64,000 nucleotides of DNA from Akkermansia sp. (GCA_030536145.1 JAUNQN010000003.1:50141-114140), one strand, 5' to 3'; positions 27,631-36,270 are shown, counted from the first letter of the stretch. Made by a program: numbers and translations. The notes: a model not told the origin generated them from the letters alone.

Positions 27631-29115
27631 TTACTTCTTCTCGCTGGGAAGCTTGGTTACCAGGCGCATGGAGGCGGTAAGGCCCTCCAGCTGGTAGTGC
27701 GGGCGCAGGTAGAACTTGGCGGTGTAGTAGCCGGGATTCCCCTCCACGTCCTCCATCACCACATCCGCTGCAGCCAGCGGATAGCGGGCCTTCACGTTCT
27801 CGTCCGCGTTCGGGTCTGCGGTCACATACTGGGCTATCCAGTTGGAAAGCCACTTCTGCATGTCGTCCCGGCTCTTGAAGGAGCCGATCTTGTCACGCAC
27901 GATGCACTTCAGGTAATGGGAGAAGCGGCTGGTGGCAAAGATATACGGCAGGCGGGCGGAAAGACGGGCGTTCGCGGTGGCGTCCGCATCGTCATACTGC
28001 GTGGGGTTGTTCAGGGTCTGGCCACCCAGGAACACGGCGTAGTCCGTATTCTTCCAGTGGCAGAGCGGCAGGAAACCGTTGGCAGAGAGCTCGGCCTCGC
28101 GGCGGTCCGTGATGGCTATCTCCGTGGGGCACTTCATGGCCACGCCGCCGTCATCGGTCGGGAAGGTGTGGCACGGCAGGGATTCCACCATGCCGCCGGA
28201 TTCCACGCCGCGGATGCTGGCGCACCAGCCGTACTGCTTGAAGGAGCGGTTGATGTTCACGCCCATGGCATACGCCGCGTTCATCCAGGAATAGGCGGAG
28301 TTGTCCCCTGCCCCGGTCTCCTCCTCAAAGGCGAACCCTTCCACCGGGGTGGTCTTGGCGCCGTACGGCAGGCGGGCCAGCACGCGCGGCATGGTCAGCG
28401 CTATGTAGCGGCTGTCCTCGCTCTCGCGCAGGCTGCGCCAGGCGGCGTATTCCGGGGTCTGGAAAATCTTGGTCAGGTCTCGCGGGTTGGAGAGCTCCTG
28501 CCAGCTGTCCATGTTCATCAGGGACGGGTCTGCCGCAGAAATCATCGGGCAGTGCGCGGCGGCGCAAATGCGGCCCATACCCTTCAGGATTTCAATGTCC
28601 TTCGGCTGGTGGTTGAAGTAGTAGTCCGCAATCAGCGCGCCGTAGGGCTCGCCGCCGGGGGAGCCGAACTCGTCCTCGTACAGCTTCTTGAAGATGGGGT
28701 TCTGGTCCCAGGCCGCGCCCTTGAACTTCTTGATGGACTTGGCAATCTCGTCCTTGCTGGCGTTGAACACGCGGATCTTCAGGTGTGCATCGGTCTCGGT
28801 GTTGCTCACCAGGTAGTCCAGGCCGCGCCAGGCGCTCTCCAGCTTCTGGAAATCCGGGTGGTGGATGATGAGGTTCAGCTGGGCGCTCAGCTTGCTGTCC
28901 AGCTCAGCAATCATGGCCTCCACGGTGGAGATAACGTCGTCGGATATCAGGTTGGCCTTGCCCAGGGCCTGGGTGGCCAGGGTGCCCACCGCCTGCTGCA
29001 CCGCGCTCTTGGCCTCCTCGGTCTTCGGGCGGAACTCGCGCTCCAGCAGGTTCTCAAAGTCGTTCAGCTCTATGACGGATTGCTCCGCCTGCATGTTCTG
29101 TTGGGTCTCAGGCAT
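27631..29115 (-). CDS. tssC: TssC, large T6SS sheath protein
   Basis: Large subunit (VipB-like) of the contractile sheath, forming heterodimers with TssB. Diagnostic blocks: LESAWRGLDYLVSNTETD near residue 95, LIADYYFNH and GPL-like core, PEYAAWRSLRESEDSRYIALTMPRVLARLPYG in the middle and LCHWKNTDYAVFLGGQTL toward the C-terminus. Length 494 residues is the family norm. It begins five bases after tssB. Confidence 0.95.
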   Translation of the reverse strand: MPETQQNMQAEQSVIELNDFENLLEREFRPKTEEAKSAVQQAVGTLATQALGKANLISDDVISTVEAMIAELDSKLSAQLNLIIHHPDFQKLESAWRGLDYLVSNTETDAHLKIRVFNASKDEIAKSIKKFKGAAWDQNPIFKKLYEDEFGSPGGEPYGALIADYYFNHQPKDIEILKGMGRICAAAHCPMISAADPSLMNMDSWQELSNPRDLTKIFQTPEYAAWRSLRESEDSRYIALTMPRVLARLPYGAKTTPVEGFAFEEETGAGDNSAYSWMNAAYAMGVNINRSFKQYGWCASIRGVESGGMVESLPCHTFPTDDGGVAMKCPTEIAITDRREAELSANGFLPLCHWKNTDYAVFLGGQTLNNPTQYDDADATANARLSARLPYIFATSRFSHYLKCIVRDKIGSFKSRDDMQKWLSNWIAQYVTADPNADENVKARYPLAAADVVMEDVEGNPGYYTAKFYLRPHYQLEGLTASMRLVTKLPSEKK

Positions 29116-29120
29116 GGTCG

Positions 29121-29651
29121 TTACTCTGCTTCAGGGGTTTCTACCTTGGCGGCTTCCTTGTCCTTCTCCACCTGGTCTGCCAGGGTCTTGAGCAGGGTCG
29201 GGTCCTTCAGTATCTTGGCCACCAGCTCCTCTGCACCGGCCTTACCGTCCATATAGGACACCAGCGCAGCCAGCTGCTTGCGGGCCTCCAGCAGGTCTGC
29301 CACGCCGGGTATCTTGGCGGCCACCTCGTCCGGGTTGAAATCATCCATCTTGCTGAAGGTCAGGTCCACGCCCACGCTGCCCTCGTTGGTCAGCACGTTC
29401 GGCACGGAGAACGCCACACGCGGCTTCATGCTCTCCATACGGTCGCTGAAGTTGTCGCTGTCTATCTCCATGAACCCGCGCTCTGCCAGGGCGGGCAGCT
29501 CCGCGTTGGACTTGCCGGACAAGTCTGACACCACGCCCATGATAAACGGCAGGTCCACCTTCTTCTCTGCACCGTACAATTCCACATCATATTCAATCTG
29601 AACGCGCGGTGCGCGATTGCGTCCAATGAACTTTTGACTGCTGTCCGCCAT
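29121..29651 (-). CDS. tssB: TssB, small T6SS sheath protein
   Basis: Small subunit (VipA-like) of the contractile sheath. The opening RNRAPRVQIEYDVELYG and KVDLPFIMGVVSDLSGK are family hallmarks, as is RVAFSVPNVL further on and the helical LEARKQLAALVSYMDGK near the C-terminal half. Length 176 residues is typical. It is the first gene of the cluster, with a sigma70-like promoter about 75-100 bases upstream of its ATG. Confidence 0.95.
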   Translation of the reverse strand: MADSSQKFIGRNRAPRVQIEYDVELYGAEKKVDLPFIMGVVSDLSGKSNAELPALAERGFMEIDSDNFSDRMESMKPRVAFSVPNVLTNEGSVGVDLTFSKMDDFNPDEVAAKIPGVADLLEARKQLAALVSYMDGKAGAEELVAKILKDPTLLKTLADQVEKDKEAAKVETPEAE

Positions 29652-29724
29652 AACTTTTAGTCTGTTGAAACTCGTTTCTCTGTGCGGGGATTCTCAATAT
29701 GGGTTCTCCCCTTGTTCGATTAAA

Positions 29725-29753
29725 AAATTACACCTGTTCGGGATGAGAGTCAA
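29725..29753 (-). promoter_or_regulatory. Sigma70-like promoter for the T6SS operon
   Basis: On the minus strand TTGACT (29748-29753) and TAATTT (29725-29730) are separated by 17 bases. It faces tssB, leaving a leader of roughly 65-70 bases. No operator was recognised. Confidence 0.6.
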
Positions 29754-29897
29754 GAAAAAAAAGGCGCATAGACTATACTCTACCAGCAAAAAAATGATTT
29801 TTCTCCCTAACAAACTGATATTTTGTCTTTTTTGATGTGCAGGACAAAACTCACGCCGACCCAGCCGTTCACATGCAGGAAAGAGCTTGAAAATGGT

Positions 29898-29927
29898 TTG
29901 ACACGGCCCTCCCCCATGTGCTATAAA
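29898..29927 (+). promoter_or_regulatory. Sigma70-like promoter for the hydrolase gene
   Basis: Consensus TTGACA (29898-29903) and TATAAA (29922-29927) with an 18-base spacer, about 78 bases before the ATG at 30005. Together with the minus-strand promoter this makes 29,652-30,004 a divergent promoter region. Confidence 0.65.
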
Positions 29928-30004
29928 GTACCCTGTTCCTGCCTTTCGCCTGCAGAAGCGGCGTTTCTACCTGGCAGGGGCGCCAAACCATTCTTTCTCC
30001 CGTT

Positions 30005-31168
30005 ATGAAAAGCATGTTCGTTATTCTACCGGCATTCCTTGCGGCTCTCACATCTTTTGCCGCAGAGGTTTCCAAACCCCAGGACTACCTGACCCTGCAC
30101 AAGGTGAACGACAGCATCTACACCATGCGTGCCAGGGCAACCGATGCAAAGCCCCTGGAAATCGACATGAGCCACCTGGTCGGCACGCCCGATATGCAGA
30201 GGGCCCTGCGCTGGGGCTGTTCCGCAGTCACCAACGGCCGCTACTACGGCCGCAACCTGGACTATTTCCGCAGCAACCACCCCGTGTTTGTGGTGTGGGC
30301 GGACCGAGGGGAGGACACCGCCGCCTACATGGGCGTGACGGCATCTCCGCAGCTGCTCCTGAATATAGCGAGTTCCCAAGGCATCGGCAAGCCGGACATA
30401 GCAGCCCTGGAACAGAGTAAAGACCTGCTCATGAGTCTAGCGGCGGACCTGATGGACGGCGTGAACGAGCACGGCGTGGCCTGCAATATCAACATGATTG
30501 ATGCGCAGGACTCCAACCTTACGGACAAGGGCACCAAGCCCGGCGCACCGGTACTCTTATCCGCAAATGTGGTGCAGTACATCCTGGGGCACGCCACCAG
30601 CGCCCCGCACGCCGTGAAGCTGCTGGAGGAGCACAGCATCGTCTTCGCCGACAACAGCCCCACCCTGCACTGGATGATATCCGACAAGGACCACACCTTT
30701 GTGGTAGAGGTGAAGGATGACAAGATGCACGTGACGGACAAGCACAAGGTGATGACCAACTACTACCTGACCACGGAAGAGCTGACCCCGCACTCCTGCG
30801 GCATAGAGCGTGCAGATATCCTGCGCAAGTTCTACCACGAGGCCACCTCCGTGGAGGGCATGCGCGGGCTCATGCGCCGCGTGAGCTACTCCCAGACCTA
30901 TTCATGGGAAACCACCCCCTTCTGGTACTCCGAATTCTTCGATCCCCGCGCAAACGGACCGAGCTTCACCCTGGCCACCCCGCATAACAACAAGGACATT
31001 GTAGGCTATATCAACGACAGTATCCGCGCGTTCAAGGCCAGCACCCCCACCCACAATCCCTACCTGGTCTGGGAAACCAGCTACAACTGCGTGTACGACA
31101 TGGAAGGGAAAACGCTACGGCTCACCACCTGCGAGCAGTGGGACAAGTACGTGGATTTCAAACTCTGA
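30005..31168 (+). CDS. Secreted Ntn hydrolase, choloylglycine hydrolase/C45-C59 type
   Basis: Exported amide-bond hydrolase of the N-terminal nucleophile superfamily, related to bile-salt hydrolases, penicillin V acylases and acyl-coenzyme A:6-APA acyltransferases. A signal peptide (about 1-20) precedes the mature enzyme. The likely nucleophile is Cys72 in WGCSAV, followed by the characteristic GRNLDYF (Arg83, Asp86) that helps form the active site. Activation would require cleavage before Cys72. Later motifs MDGVNEHGVACNINM and the HWMISD segment fit the family. Substrate cannot be named from sequence: bile acids, N-acyl amino acids or acyl-homoserine lactones are possible. It forms a two-gene unit with the next gene. 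Confidence 0.75.
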   Translation: MKSMFVILPAFLAALTSFAAEVSKPQDYLTLHKVNDSIYTMRARATDAKPLEIDMSHLVGTPDMQRALRWGCSAVTNGRYYGRNLDYFRSNHPVFVVWADRGEDTAAYMGVTASPQLLLNIASSQGIGKPDIAALEQSKDLLMSLAADLMDGVNEHGVACNINMIDAQDSNLTDKGTKPGAPVLLSANVVQYILGHATSAPHAVKLLEEHSIVFADNSPTLHWMISDKDHTFVVEVKDDKMHVTDKHKVMTNYYLTTEELTPHSCGIERADILRKFYHEATSVEGMRGLMRRVSYSQTYSWETTPFWYSEFFDPRANGPSFTLATPHNNKDIVGYINDSIRAFKASTPTHNPYLVWETSYNCVYDMEGKTLRLTTCEQWDKYVDFKL

Positions 31169-31180
31169 CCCCCACCTGCC

Positions 31181-31972
31181 ATGAACAAGACACTCACCGC
31201 CGCAACCTGTCTCCTGGCCGCCGCCACTACCGCCGGCGCCGCAGACAACCTCATCAGCCCCTGCTTCGGCCCCGCGGGACAGGAAGTATACGTGGAAGCC
31301 ATGGGAATACGCTCCCAGGGCAAGACCAACCTGCTCCGCTACAATTTCATCGGCTCCAGCCAGACCGTCTACTACGGCGTGTCCGATTGGCTGACCCTCA
31401 CCGTGGGCGGCTACGAGGCCTGGGACAAGGGGCGCACGCACACCGGCTGGGCAGAGGAAGACTACCGGTACCATTACCGGGAGTGGGAATATGAAACCTC
31501 CATCATGCTGAACGGCGCCCTCACGGACCGGGATTTCGTGAGCCTGGAAACCCACATTGCCAACAACCGCAATTCCCTGCATGAGCATGAAACCCAGCTT
31601 GAAATCACCGGCTACTACTTCCACCAGGGGAAGCGCTTCTGCCCGTTCTTCGACTTCGGGATAGAGCAATCCATCGACCTGGGCCGCAACAACGACCTGG
31701 CAGGCTTCGGCGACCTGGGCCTGTACACCAAGCTCACAGACAACTCCGGCTTAACCGTGGACCTGGCGCTTTCCCACGCATCCGCCACGGGGCAGCGTCT
31801 CGCCGCCATCCTGAACGTGGAGTACGGCTACCAGTTCAGCGACAAGCTCGGCGTTATGGTAGGAATCGCCACCCTGCTGCGCGACAGCGGCAAGCACAAC
31901 CACAACGACGAGCCGTACGACCGCCAGCGCTGGAGCACCTCCTACCACGCCGGCTTCCGTTTCAAGTTCTGA
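31181..31972 (+). CDS. Outer-membrane beta-barrel-like protein
   Basis: Exported protein of 263 residues with a signal peptide (about 1-20, cut near AGA-ADN). The mature part has alternating hydrophobic/polar strands such as WLTLTVGGYEAW, TSIMLNGAL, LEITGYYFHQG and LGLYTKLTDNSGLTVDLALS, ending in ...HAGFRFKF with the C-terminal aromatic residue typical of barrels inserted by the BAM machinery. Specific function not recognised. It follows the hydrolase gene by 12 bases and is closed by a strong terminator, so the two are likely co-transcribed. Confidence 0.6.
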   Translation: MNKTLTAATCLLAAATTAGAADNLISPCFGPAGQEVYVEAMGIRSQGKTNLLRYNFIGSSQTVYYGVSDWLTLTVGGYEAWDKGRTHTGWAEEDYRYHYREWEYETSIMLNGALTDRDFVSLETHIANNRNSLHEHETQLEITGYYFHQGKRFCPFFDFGIEQSIDLGRNNDLAGFGDLGLYTKLTDNSGLTVDLALSHASATGQRLAAILNVEYGYQFSDKLGVMVGIATLLRDSGKHNHNDEPYDRQRWSTSYHAGFRFKF

Positions 31973-31987
31973 AGCCTCCTTCACCGC

Positions 31988-32021
31988 CAAGGGCTGCCAT
32001 CCTTCTGGATGGCAGCCCTTG
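31988..32021 (+). terminator. Strong intrinsic terminator
   Basis: Perfect 15-bp stem (arms contain AAGGGCTGCCATCC and GGATGGCAGCCCTT) with a four-base loop, followed by TATTTT, 15 bases after the barrel gene stop. Confidence 0.9.
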
Positions 32022-32082
32022 TATTTTCCGCGGGTAGGCATACCCGCCCTCTGCTTCCGCGCCTGCGACATCAGGATGTCGC

Positions 32083-32838
32083 ATGTTCGAATCCGGGTAT
32101 AGCAAACCACACTTACACAACAAAGGGGATTGGCATCCAGGGCCAGTTATAACTATCGGGGTAACACTATTGGGAGACTCGAGGGAAGAGACCGTGAGAG
32201 CGGCAATGATTGAACTTTTCAAGAAATATGGCCTGCCCAAAAGCATCCGGGGCGACAACGGTTCTCCTTTTGCCTGTACCCAGGCGCTACTTGGACTCAG
32301 CAAGCTCTCCGTCTGGTGGTTGCGTCTGGGCATCGGGCTCAACAGGGGGCGCGTAGGGTGTCCGCAGGACAACGGCGCCCATGAGCGGATGCACAAGGAC
32401 ATGAAAAAGGAATTGCAGGCAGAAAGGGCAGATACCCAGGCAGAAATGGATGAATGGGTGGATGAGTTCAACAATCTGCGACCTCACCAGGCCCTCAACG
32501 GGGAAACGCCGTCGCAACACTATCGGCGGAGTCCCCGGAAGTATATGGGCAGCCTGGTCGATTTTGATTACAAGGGTATGGCTACACGCAAGATAGACAA
32601 GCACGGGGACTTGAAATGGCACAGTATGGACTACTTCCTGCCCGAGGCTCTCAGGGGCGAGCGCGTGGGTATGAAAAGCCTGGGCAAGGGGAGGTATGAG
32701 GTCTGGTTTTGCGAGTATCTGCTGGGGATAGTTGATGAGGGGGCCGGGACATTTGCCCCGGAGCTCAAGAAGGGAGACAAGCCGAGGGTAGTCAAGGCCC
32801 GCCGGAAGCAAAAGGCGGTGATCAGGGAGTTTGGGTAA
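32083..32838 (+). pseudogene. Truncated DDE transposase (IS481-like integrase core)
   Basis: C-terminal part of a retroviral-integrase-fold transposase. Recognisable sequence starts at about 32,180 with REETVRAAMIELFKKYGLP, followed by IRGDNGSPF (second catalytic Asp) and CPQDNGAHERMHKDM (catalytic Glu), then FNNLRPHQALNGETPSQHY. The N-terminal helix-turn-helix domains and first catalytic Asp are missing; the ~90 bases before the homologous part look unrelated. No intact inverted repeats were identified. It marks the start of the repeat-rich island. Confidence 0.8.
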
Positions 32839-33009
32839 CCTCCCCCGGCGGCGTCCGCATGCAATCCGTTCCCCTCCGACCTCGCCCTACGGGCACGGTC
32901 TGCGGTGTACCGTGATAAACAGCGCCCCCCATCCACTGTGATAACGGATGAGACTTTTGGCTCCGTCTACAGAAACAAGTACACGCGGGTCGTAAAGGAA
33001 GCTTCAGAA

Positions 33010-33201
33010 TCAGCGTGCCGAGGGCTGTAACGGAGGACACGAGGCTTTATGTTTCCCCAGTACCTCCAGGGCATCGGCATATCCCTGTTCAGCGGCCTTG
33101 ACCACCCACTTGAGAGCCAGCTTCACGTCTTCGTCGTGCGTGGCCGCAATGCTGGATTTGATGCGGCTCGCTTCCTTTCTGGGACTACGAGCTTTCTTAC
33201 C
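33010..33201 (-). pseudogene. C-terminal remnant of a Sel1-repeat protein
   Basis: Reading the minus strand gives an open stretch of about 63 codons, from an in-frame stop near 33,204 to a TGA at 33,010-33,012. It contains DVKLALKWVVKAAEQGYADALEV, a good Sel1/TPR-like repeat (pattern A-x-x-W-x-x-K-A-A-E-Q-G-x-A-x-A). No start codon or upstream repeats remain, so it is a broken gene end. The stretch from 32,839 to 33,009 between it and the transposase remnant shows no gene. Confidence 0.6.
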
Positions 33202-33231
33202 TCATCGGACAAAAATTTCATGAACCTTTAT

Positions 33232-34260
33232 TTATTCGTCTTCCGCGGTAGCAGGAGCATAATACCAATGCGTCTCAATTTTCTCCCCCTCGGGAGTATA
33301 CAGGAAGAGCTCGCAATCGGCGGGCAGCTTATGGAAACGGCCATTTTCCCGCTGCGGCAGAGCAGGTTCGCCCTCATCGGCAGGACGAATGATGGCAACA
33401 TGCTTCTCCTTCACCTCATAGCAAAGCCTGCGGCCGGGTGAAAAATCGAGGAGTTCCTGCTCAAACTCACTCGCAGCCCGCCCGATGGACACGCACACCA
33501 ACCCGCTGGCATGGGCATGTCTCTGGTGGTGGCATCCGGCATACCAGGGTGCGAGCAATAAGCGGGCTTCCTGCTCTTGTACCTGATTCTGGAGCAGGCT
33601 TACCTCATCAGGATTTGAGCTACGAACCTGGACATTGCAGGAATAGCAGTAGTATTCATTCACCAGCGGTAGCAGTAGCTCCATACTATCCGCATCGTGA
33701 ATGGATTTTACCACTGATAAGGCCCGTTGCGCATACATCTGCGCATAGCGGTCTATCACCTCCTGCGGCACTTCTTCAGCAGGCTCATTCTTCAAAACGC
33801 CGAAGAACGATGGCAGTTCCGCTGCCTTCAGCGTGTGCAGGCGCACATAATCGGTGTTGCCTGTGGCTGCTTTCAGATTCAGATGCGGCAGGGTCAGATT
33901 GCCCTCCGCTTGGGCAGGCTCGACCAACACATACTGCAAGGGATTGCGGGATGAATAAGCACTGGGGCGCAGCGCCTCATCCTCCGTCAGCGCACGGAGC
34001 ACCACATCCAGCCGCATGTTATGCCTAGCATGCAACTCCGTTGTGGAATCCTCCGGCGCAACCCGTTGTTCCCAGCCCTCGTTGCAGCGCCACAGATACA
34101 GCCAGGACTCGCAATCCTCGGCTTCCGGATAACTTATGGAATATAGATATTCCGGCTTGCGTAGCAGCCGCTCCCGAACCGCTTCCGGGGGATACGGCAG
34201 CTCCACGCCGAAATAATAGTGTTCGTCATCCGGCAGCAGAAGATTTGTAGGTTCCGTCAT
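33232..34260 (-). CDS. Unknown cytoplasmic protein, 342 residues
   Basis: Not recognised. No signal peptide or membrane segment. The sequence is acidic with many Glu/Leu/Tyr residues; features include an N-terminal HYYFGVELPYPPEAVRERL, CESWLYLWRCNEGWEQRV near residue 50, a helical region around 160-200, and CNVQVRSSNPDEVSL with clustered Cys (YYCYSC) near 205. Neighbours give no functional hint: a Sel1 remnant on one side and the cassette array on the other. It has its own well-formed promoter on the minus strand, so it is probably expressed as a single gene. Confidence 0.75.
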   Translation of the reverse strand: MTEPTNLLLPDDEHYYFGVELPYPPEAVRERLLRKPEYLYSISYPEAEDCESWLYLWRCNEGWEQRVAPEDSTTELHARHNMRLDVVLRALTEDEALRPSAYSSRNPLQYVLVEPAQAEGNLTLPHLNLKAATGNTDYVRLHTLKAAELPSFFGVLKNEPAEEVPQEVIDRYAQMYAQRALSVVKSIHDADSMELLLPLVNEYYCYSCNVQVRSSNPDEVSLLQNQVQEQEARLLLAPWYAGCHHQRHAHASGLVCVSIGRAASEFEQELLDFSPGRRLCYEVKEKHVAIIRPADEGEPALPQRENGRFHKLPADCELFLYTPEGEKIETHWYYAPATAEDE

Positions 34261-34279
34261 AACTCGTCAGGTTGACTTA

Positions 34280-34308
34280 TTTATACCATTGGACGAGAAC
34301 AAAATCAA
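34280..34308 (-). promoter_or_regulatory. Sigma70-like promoter of the 342-residue gene
   Basis: Minus-strand TTGATT (34303-34308) and TATAAA (34280-34285) with a 17-base spacer; about 20 bases before the ATG at 34260. Confidence 0.65.
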
Positions 34309-34429
34309 ATCTAATCACTCTTCTTTCTTCGGAGTCGGGGGCGGCAGCCCTGCCGATTAAGGAGACTGTCACATCGCTTGTAAGAGGTCATGGAAAATGA
34401 AATACAGCATTCGCGGAGGGTGGGCAGAA

Positions 34430-34540
34430 TCAACGCACAAAACACCACCCGCAAGACTAGGACGTCCCCAACGCTGGGCAAGAATGAGCCCCGGCAGACC
34501 AAGGGGGGCTTCCTAGGCTTGCGGGCCTGTTTTTCTTTCT
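34430..34540 (+). repeat. Partial copy of cassette-end repeat
   Basis: This stretch shares ACCCGCAAGACTAGG-like, GGGCAAGAATGAGCCCC and GGCAGACCAAGG segments and the CTAGGCTTGCGGGCC end with the repeats near 37,700-38,157 and 40,937-41,366. It ends in a T-rich run and may act as a terminator. It is the leftmost copy of the repeats that separate the accessory genes. The flanking 34,309-34,430 holds no gene. Confidence 0.6.
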
Positions 34541-34547
34541 GTTAACA

Positions 34548-34575
34548 TTGACTTTTCTCACTCACGTGCTAGAAT
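34548..34575 (+). promoter_or_regulatory. Promoter placing the start next to a GTG codon
   Basis: TTGACT (34548-34553) and TAGAAT (34570-34575), spacer 16. Transcription should begin near 34,582, which is the GTG start of the next gene, so the mRNA may be leaderless. Confidence 0.5.
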
Positions 34576-34581
34576 GGCTGC

Positions 34582-34878
34582 GTGAAAGTTCTTGCACCCA
34601 TCCTCCTGATATTAGGAACTCTTTACACGTTTTATATGACGACTTGGTATAGCTGGCAGAGTGCGTACTGGACCACTCTGGGAAAAGCCGAGACTGTTTG
34701 TTACTGTAATGTGAAGAGCTGGACATTTGTGGCCTGCTTGGCCGTGAGCCTGTTATGCTGGGTGTGGTATGGAATCACGCTGTGGCGGAAAAAAGGGTAT
34801 GGAATTCTCACCGGGGTATATGCCGGCGTGTGTGGATTATTGTATGTGGGGGGAATTCTATGGCTAAATTGGTGCTGA
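34582..34878 (+). CDS. Small three-helix membrane protein
   Basis: 98 residues with three hydrophobic segments: LAPILLILGTLYTFYM, WTFVACLAVSLLCWVWYGI and YGILTGVYAGVCGLLYVGGI. No recognised family. The start is a GTG without Shine-Dalgarno that coincides with the predicted transcription start. The next reading frame begins within a few bases of its stop, suggesting coupling. It stands at the left edge of the cassette array. Confidence 0.55.
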   Translation: MKVLAPILLILGTLYTFYMTTWYSWQSAYWTTLGKAETVCYCNVKSWTFVACLAVSLLCWVWYGITLWRKKGYGILTGVYAGVCGLLYVGGILWLNWC

Positions 34879-34882
34879 TTTT

Positions 34883-35626
34883 TTGCGCTTTTCCGTACCA
34901 ACAGCTTGTTGTATGCTCTCGCTTTTCCCTGCAAAAGCGGAGGAGATAGTTTACCCCGGCAATCCTGACCACCCGGGCTTCGGGAATATGATTTACTTTG
35001 AATATGACAGCGTACTGATTCGTCTCATCCAGCAAATGGATGGCAGCGAGTCTTCCCGTCAGGCTGTCATTACTCGTATCAATGAGCATCCCGAGGAAGT
35101 GAATGACTGGTGGAATCATGATGGCTGGAGTGGCACGCCGCTGACGGAAGCCATGCAGAGAAAAGACAAGGAAATAGTGTCTTTGCTTCTCGCTAACGGG
35201 GCAATTCCATTCCCGCCGCCCGGTGGCTCCTTCTGGAAGAACAGAGCTGAGGGCAACCCGGAATATGCTGAGATTCTCTCTACTCTATTATTCTGGACGC
35301 TCAGAAGAAATACCCCGTTTATACCGGTTTGCTGTACTCCGATGCGTATCGGAAGCGTCACAGCAAGAAGTAACGCAACCATAAGCGCCCCAACAACGGG
35401 CCAAAACACCATCTTGCAGCTCAGTTTTCACGCCATCGGCAACAAAAAATGCAGGAAACTCGCAACAAAATGCCCGCCGCGAGCGTCTATTTATGTGAAA
35501 AAACGCACTTTCTGCAATTTTTTGTTGCGGATTCGGAGCGGGGAAGTATTATCTTATGTAAAGGAGATAGAGAATGACCAGATTTTTTTTGTACCTGTTG
35601 TGTATACTGAGCTTCATGTGTTGTGA
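34883..35626 (+). pseudogene. Truncated ankyrin-like secreted protein running into a repeat
   Basis: The first ~150 codons look real: a signal-like start (ACCMLSLFPAKAEE), then GTPLTEAMQRKDKEIVSLLLANGA, a good single ankyrin-repeat motif. From about 35,400 the frame runs through the 90-bp inverted-repeat element and its promoter and even past the start of the next gene, so the native 3' end has been lost by insertion or recombination. The start is uncertain (TTG at 34,883 or ATG at 34,913), with no ribosome binding site. Confidence 0.5.
35439..35528 (+). repeat. 90-bp inverted-repeat element, copy 1
   Basis: Ends are inverted repeats: GCAACAAAAAATGCAG at the left and CTGCAATTTTTTGTTGC at the right. 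The inside carries TGCCCGCCGCGAGCGTCTAT, shared with other copies. Immediately after it comes a shared leader with TATTAT and AAAGGAGATAG (a strong ribosome binding site) leading to the ATG at 35,574. The layout is MITE-like: small, palindromic-ended, repeated, and without coding capacity. Confidence 0.75.
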
Positions 35627-36266
35627 AACTCAGGCAAAGATTGCTCCCCCGAAACAGGTGAGAAGTATCAGTTTTGAGTGGGATGAAAATTCCGTGGAGC
35701 TCAGTTTGTATACAGAGCCGCAGAAAAAACCACATCTCAGGATTACTCGACGTCAATTTTACCGAGCAACTGTACGTACAGCCGATGGTAAGAGGCTGGA
35801 ATTACAGGAGGAAGCTCCACCCATCTCCCCCTCGCGTGAGACGGATGTGCAGATGATTCGCTATGACAATATCCGCGCAGAGTTTACCGAAGGACGGGAG
35901 GTACCCCATGTGCAGCTTGGTAAAGACACACAAGTTCACTTGTATTCTTCCCGTGCGAATGAGCCCATCATTGTGCGGGCGCGAGGTTTAAGAATCAGCT
36001 TGCATACAGAGTTGTCTGATGGTGAAGAGTATATATGTGCCACTATCACACCGCGAAAAGGCAAGCCCCGCACGGTACGCCGACTCTTATGGAAGAATGA
36101 ATATAACCTCCCGACGCAGATTGTTTCCATAGAGCCCGGGGTGATGCAGCCGCAAAATAAATTGTACCTGACCGTTCAGGTGGGGGCTTTACGCTGTATA
36201 CTGAATGAGGATGGGGGGCTCATAGTGTGTCAACCTCCCGTTGAACATTCAGAGATAGAGAATTAA
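35574..36266 (+). CDS. Secreted protein of unknown function (cassette gene)
   Basis: 230 residues with an N-terminal signal peptide or lipoprotein-like signal (FFLYLLCILSFMCCETQA). The mature part is basic and beta-rich (ISFEWDENSVELSLYTEPQ, IIVRARGLRISLHTEL) with no recognised domain. It is preceded by the shared element-plus-leader block with AAGGAG eight bases before the ATG, which fixes the start. It does not use the common ATTALCLAA signal found in later cassettes, showing that the upstream block and the signal sequence can be combined separately. Confidence 0.65.
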   Translation: MTRFFLYLLCILSFMCCETQAKIAPPKQVRSISFEWDENSVELSLYTEPQKKPHLRITRRQFYRATVRTADGKRLELQEEAPPISPSRETDVQMIRYDNIRAEFTEGREVPHVQLGKDTQVHLYSSRANEPIIVRARGLRISLHTELSDGEEYICATITPRKGKPRTVRRLLWKNEYNLPTQIVSIEPGVMQPQNKLYLTVQVGALRCILNEDGGLIVCQPPVEHSEIEN

Positions 36267-36270
36267 TCTT

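Noticed and set aside
32060..32110. tRNA-like 3' end (TGTTCGAATCCGGG) with a TGCGACAT/ATGTCGCA hairpin before it
   Set aside because: The T arm does not pair and the acceptor stem cannot be built properly; at best a tRNA fragment at the edge of the transposase remnant, so not listed as a feature.
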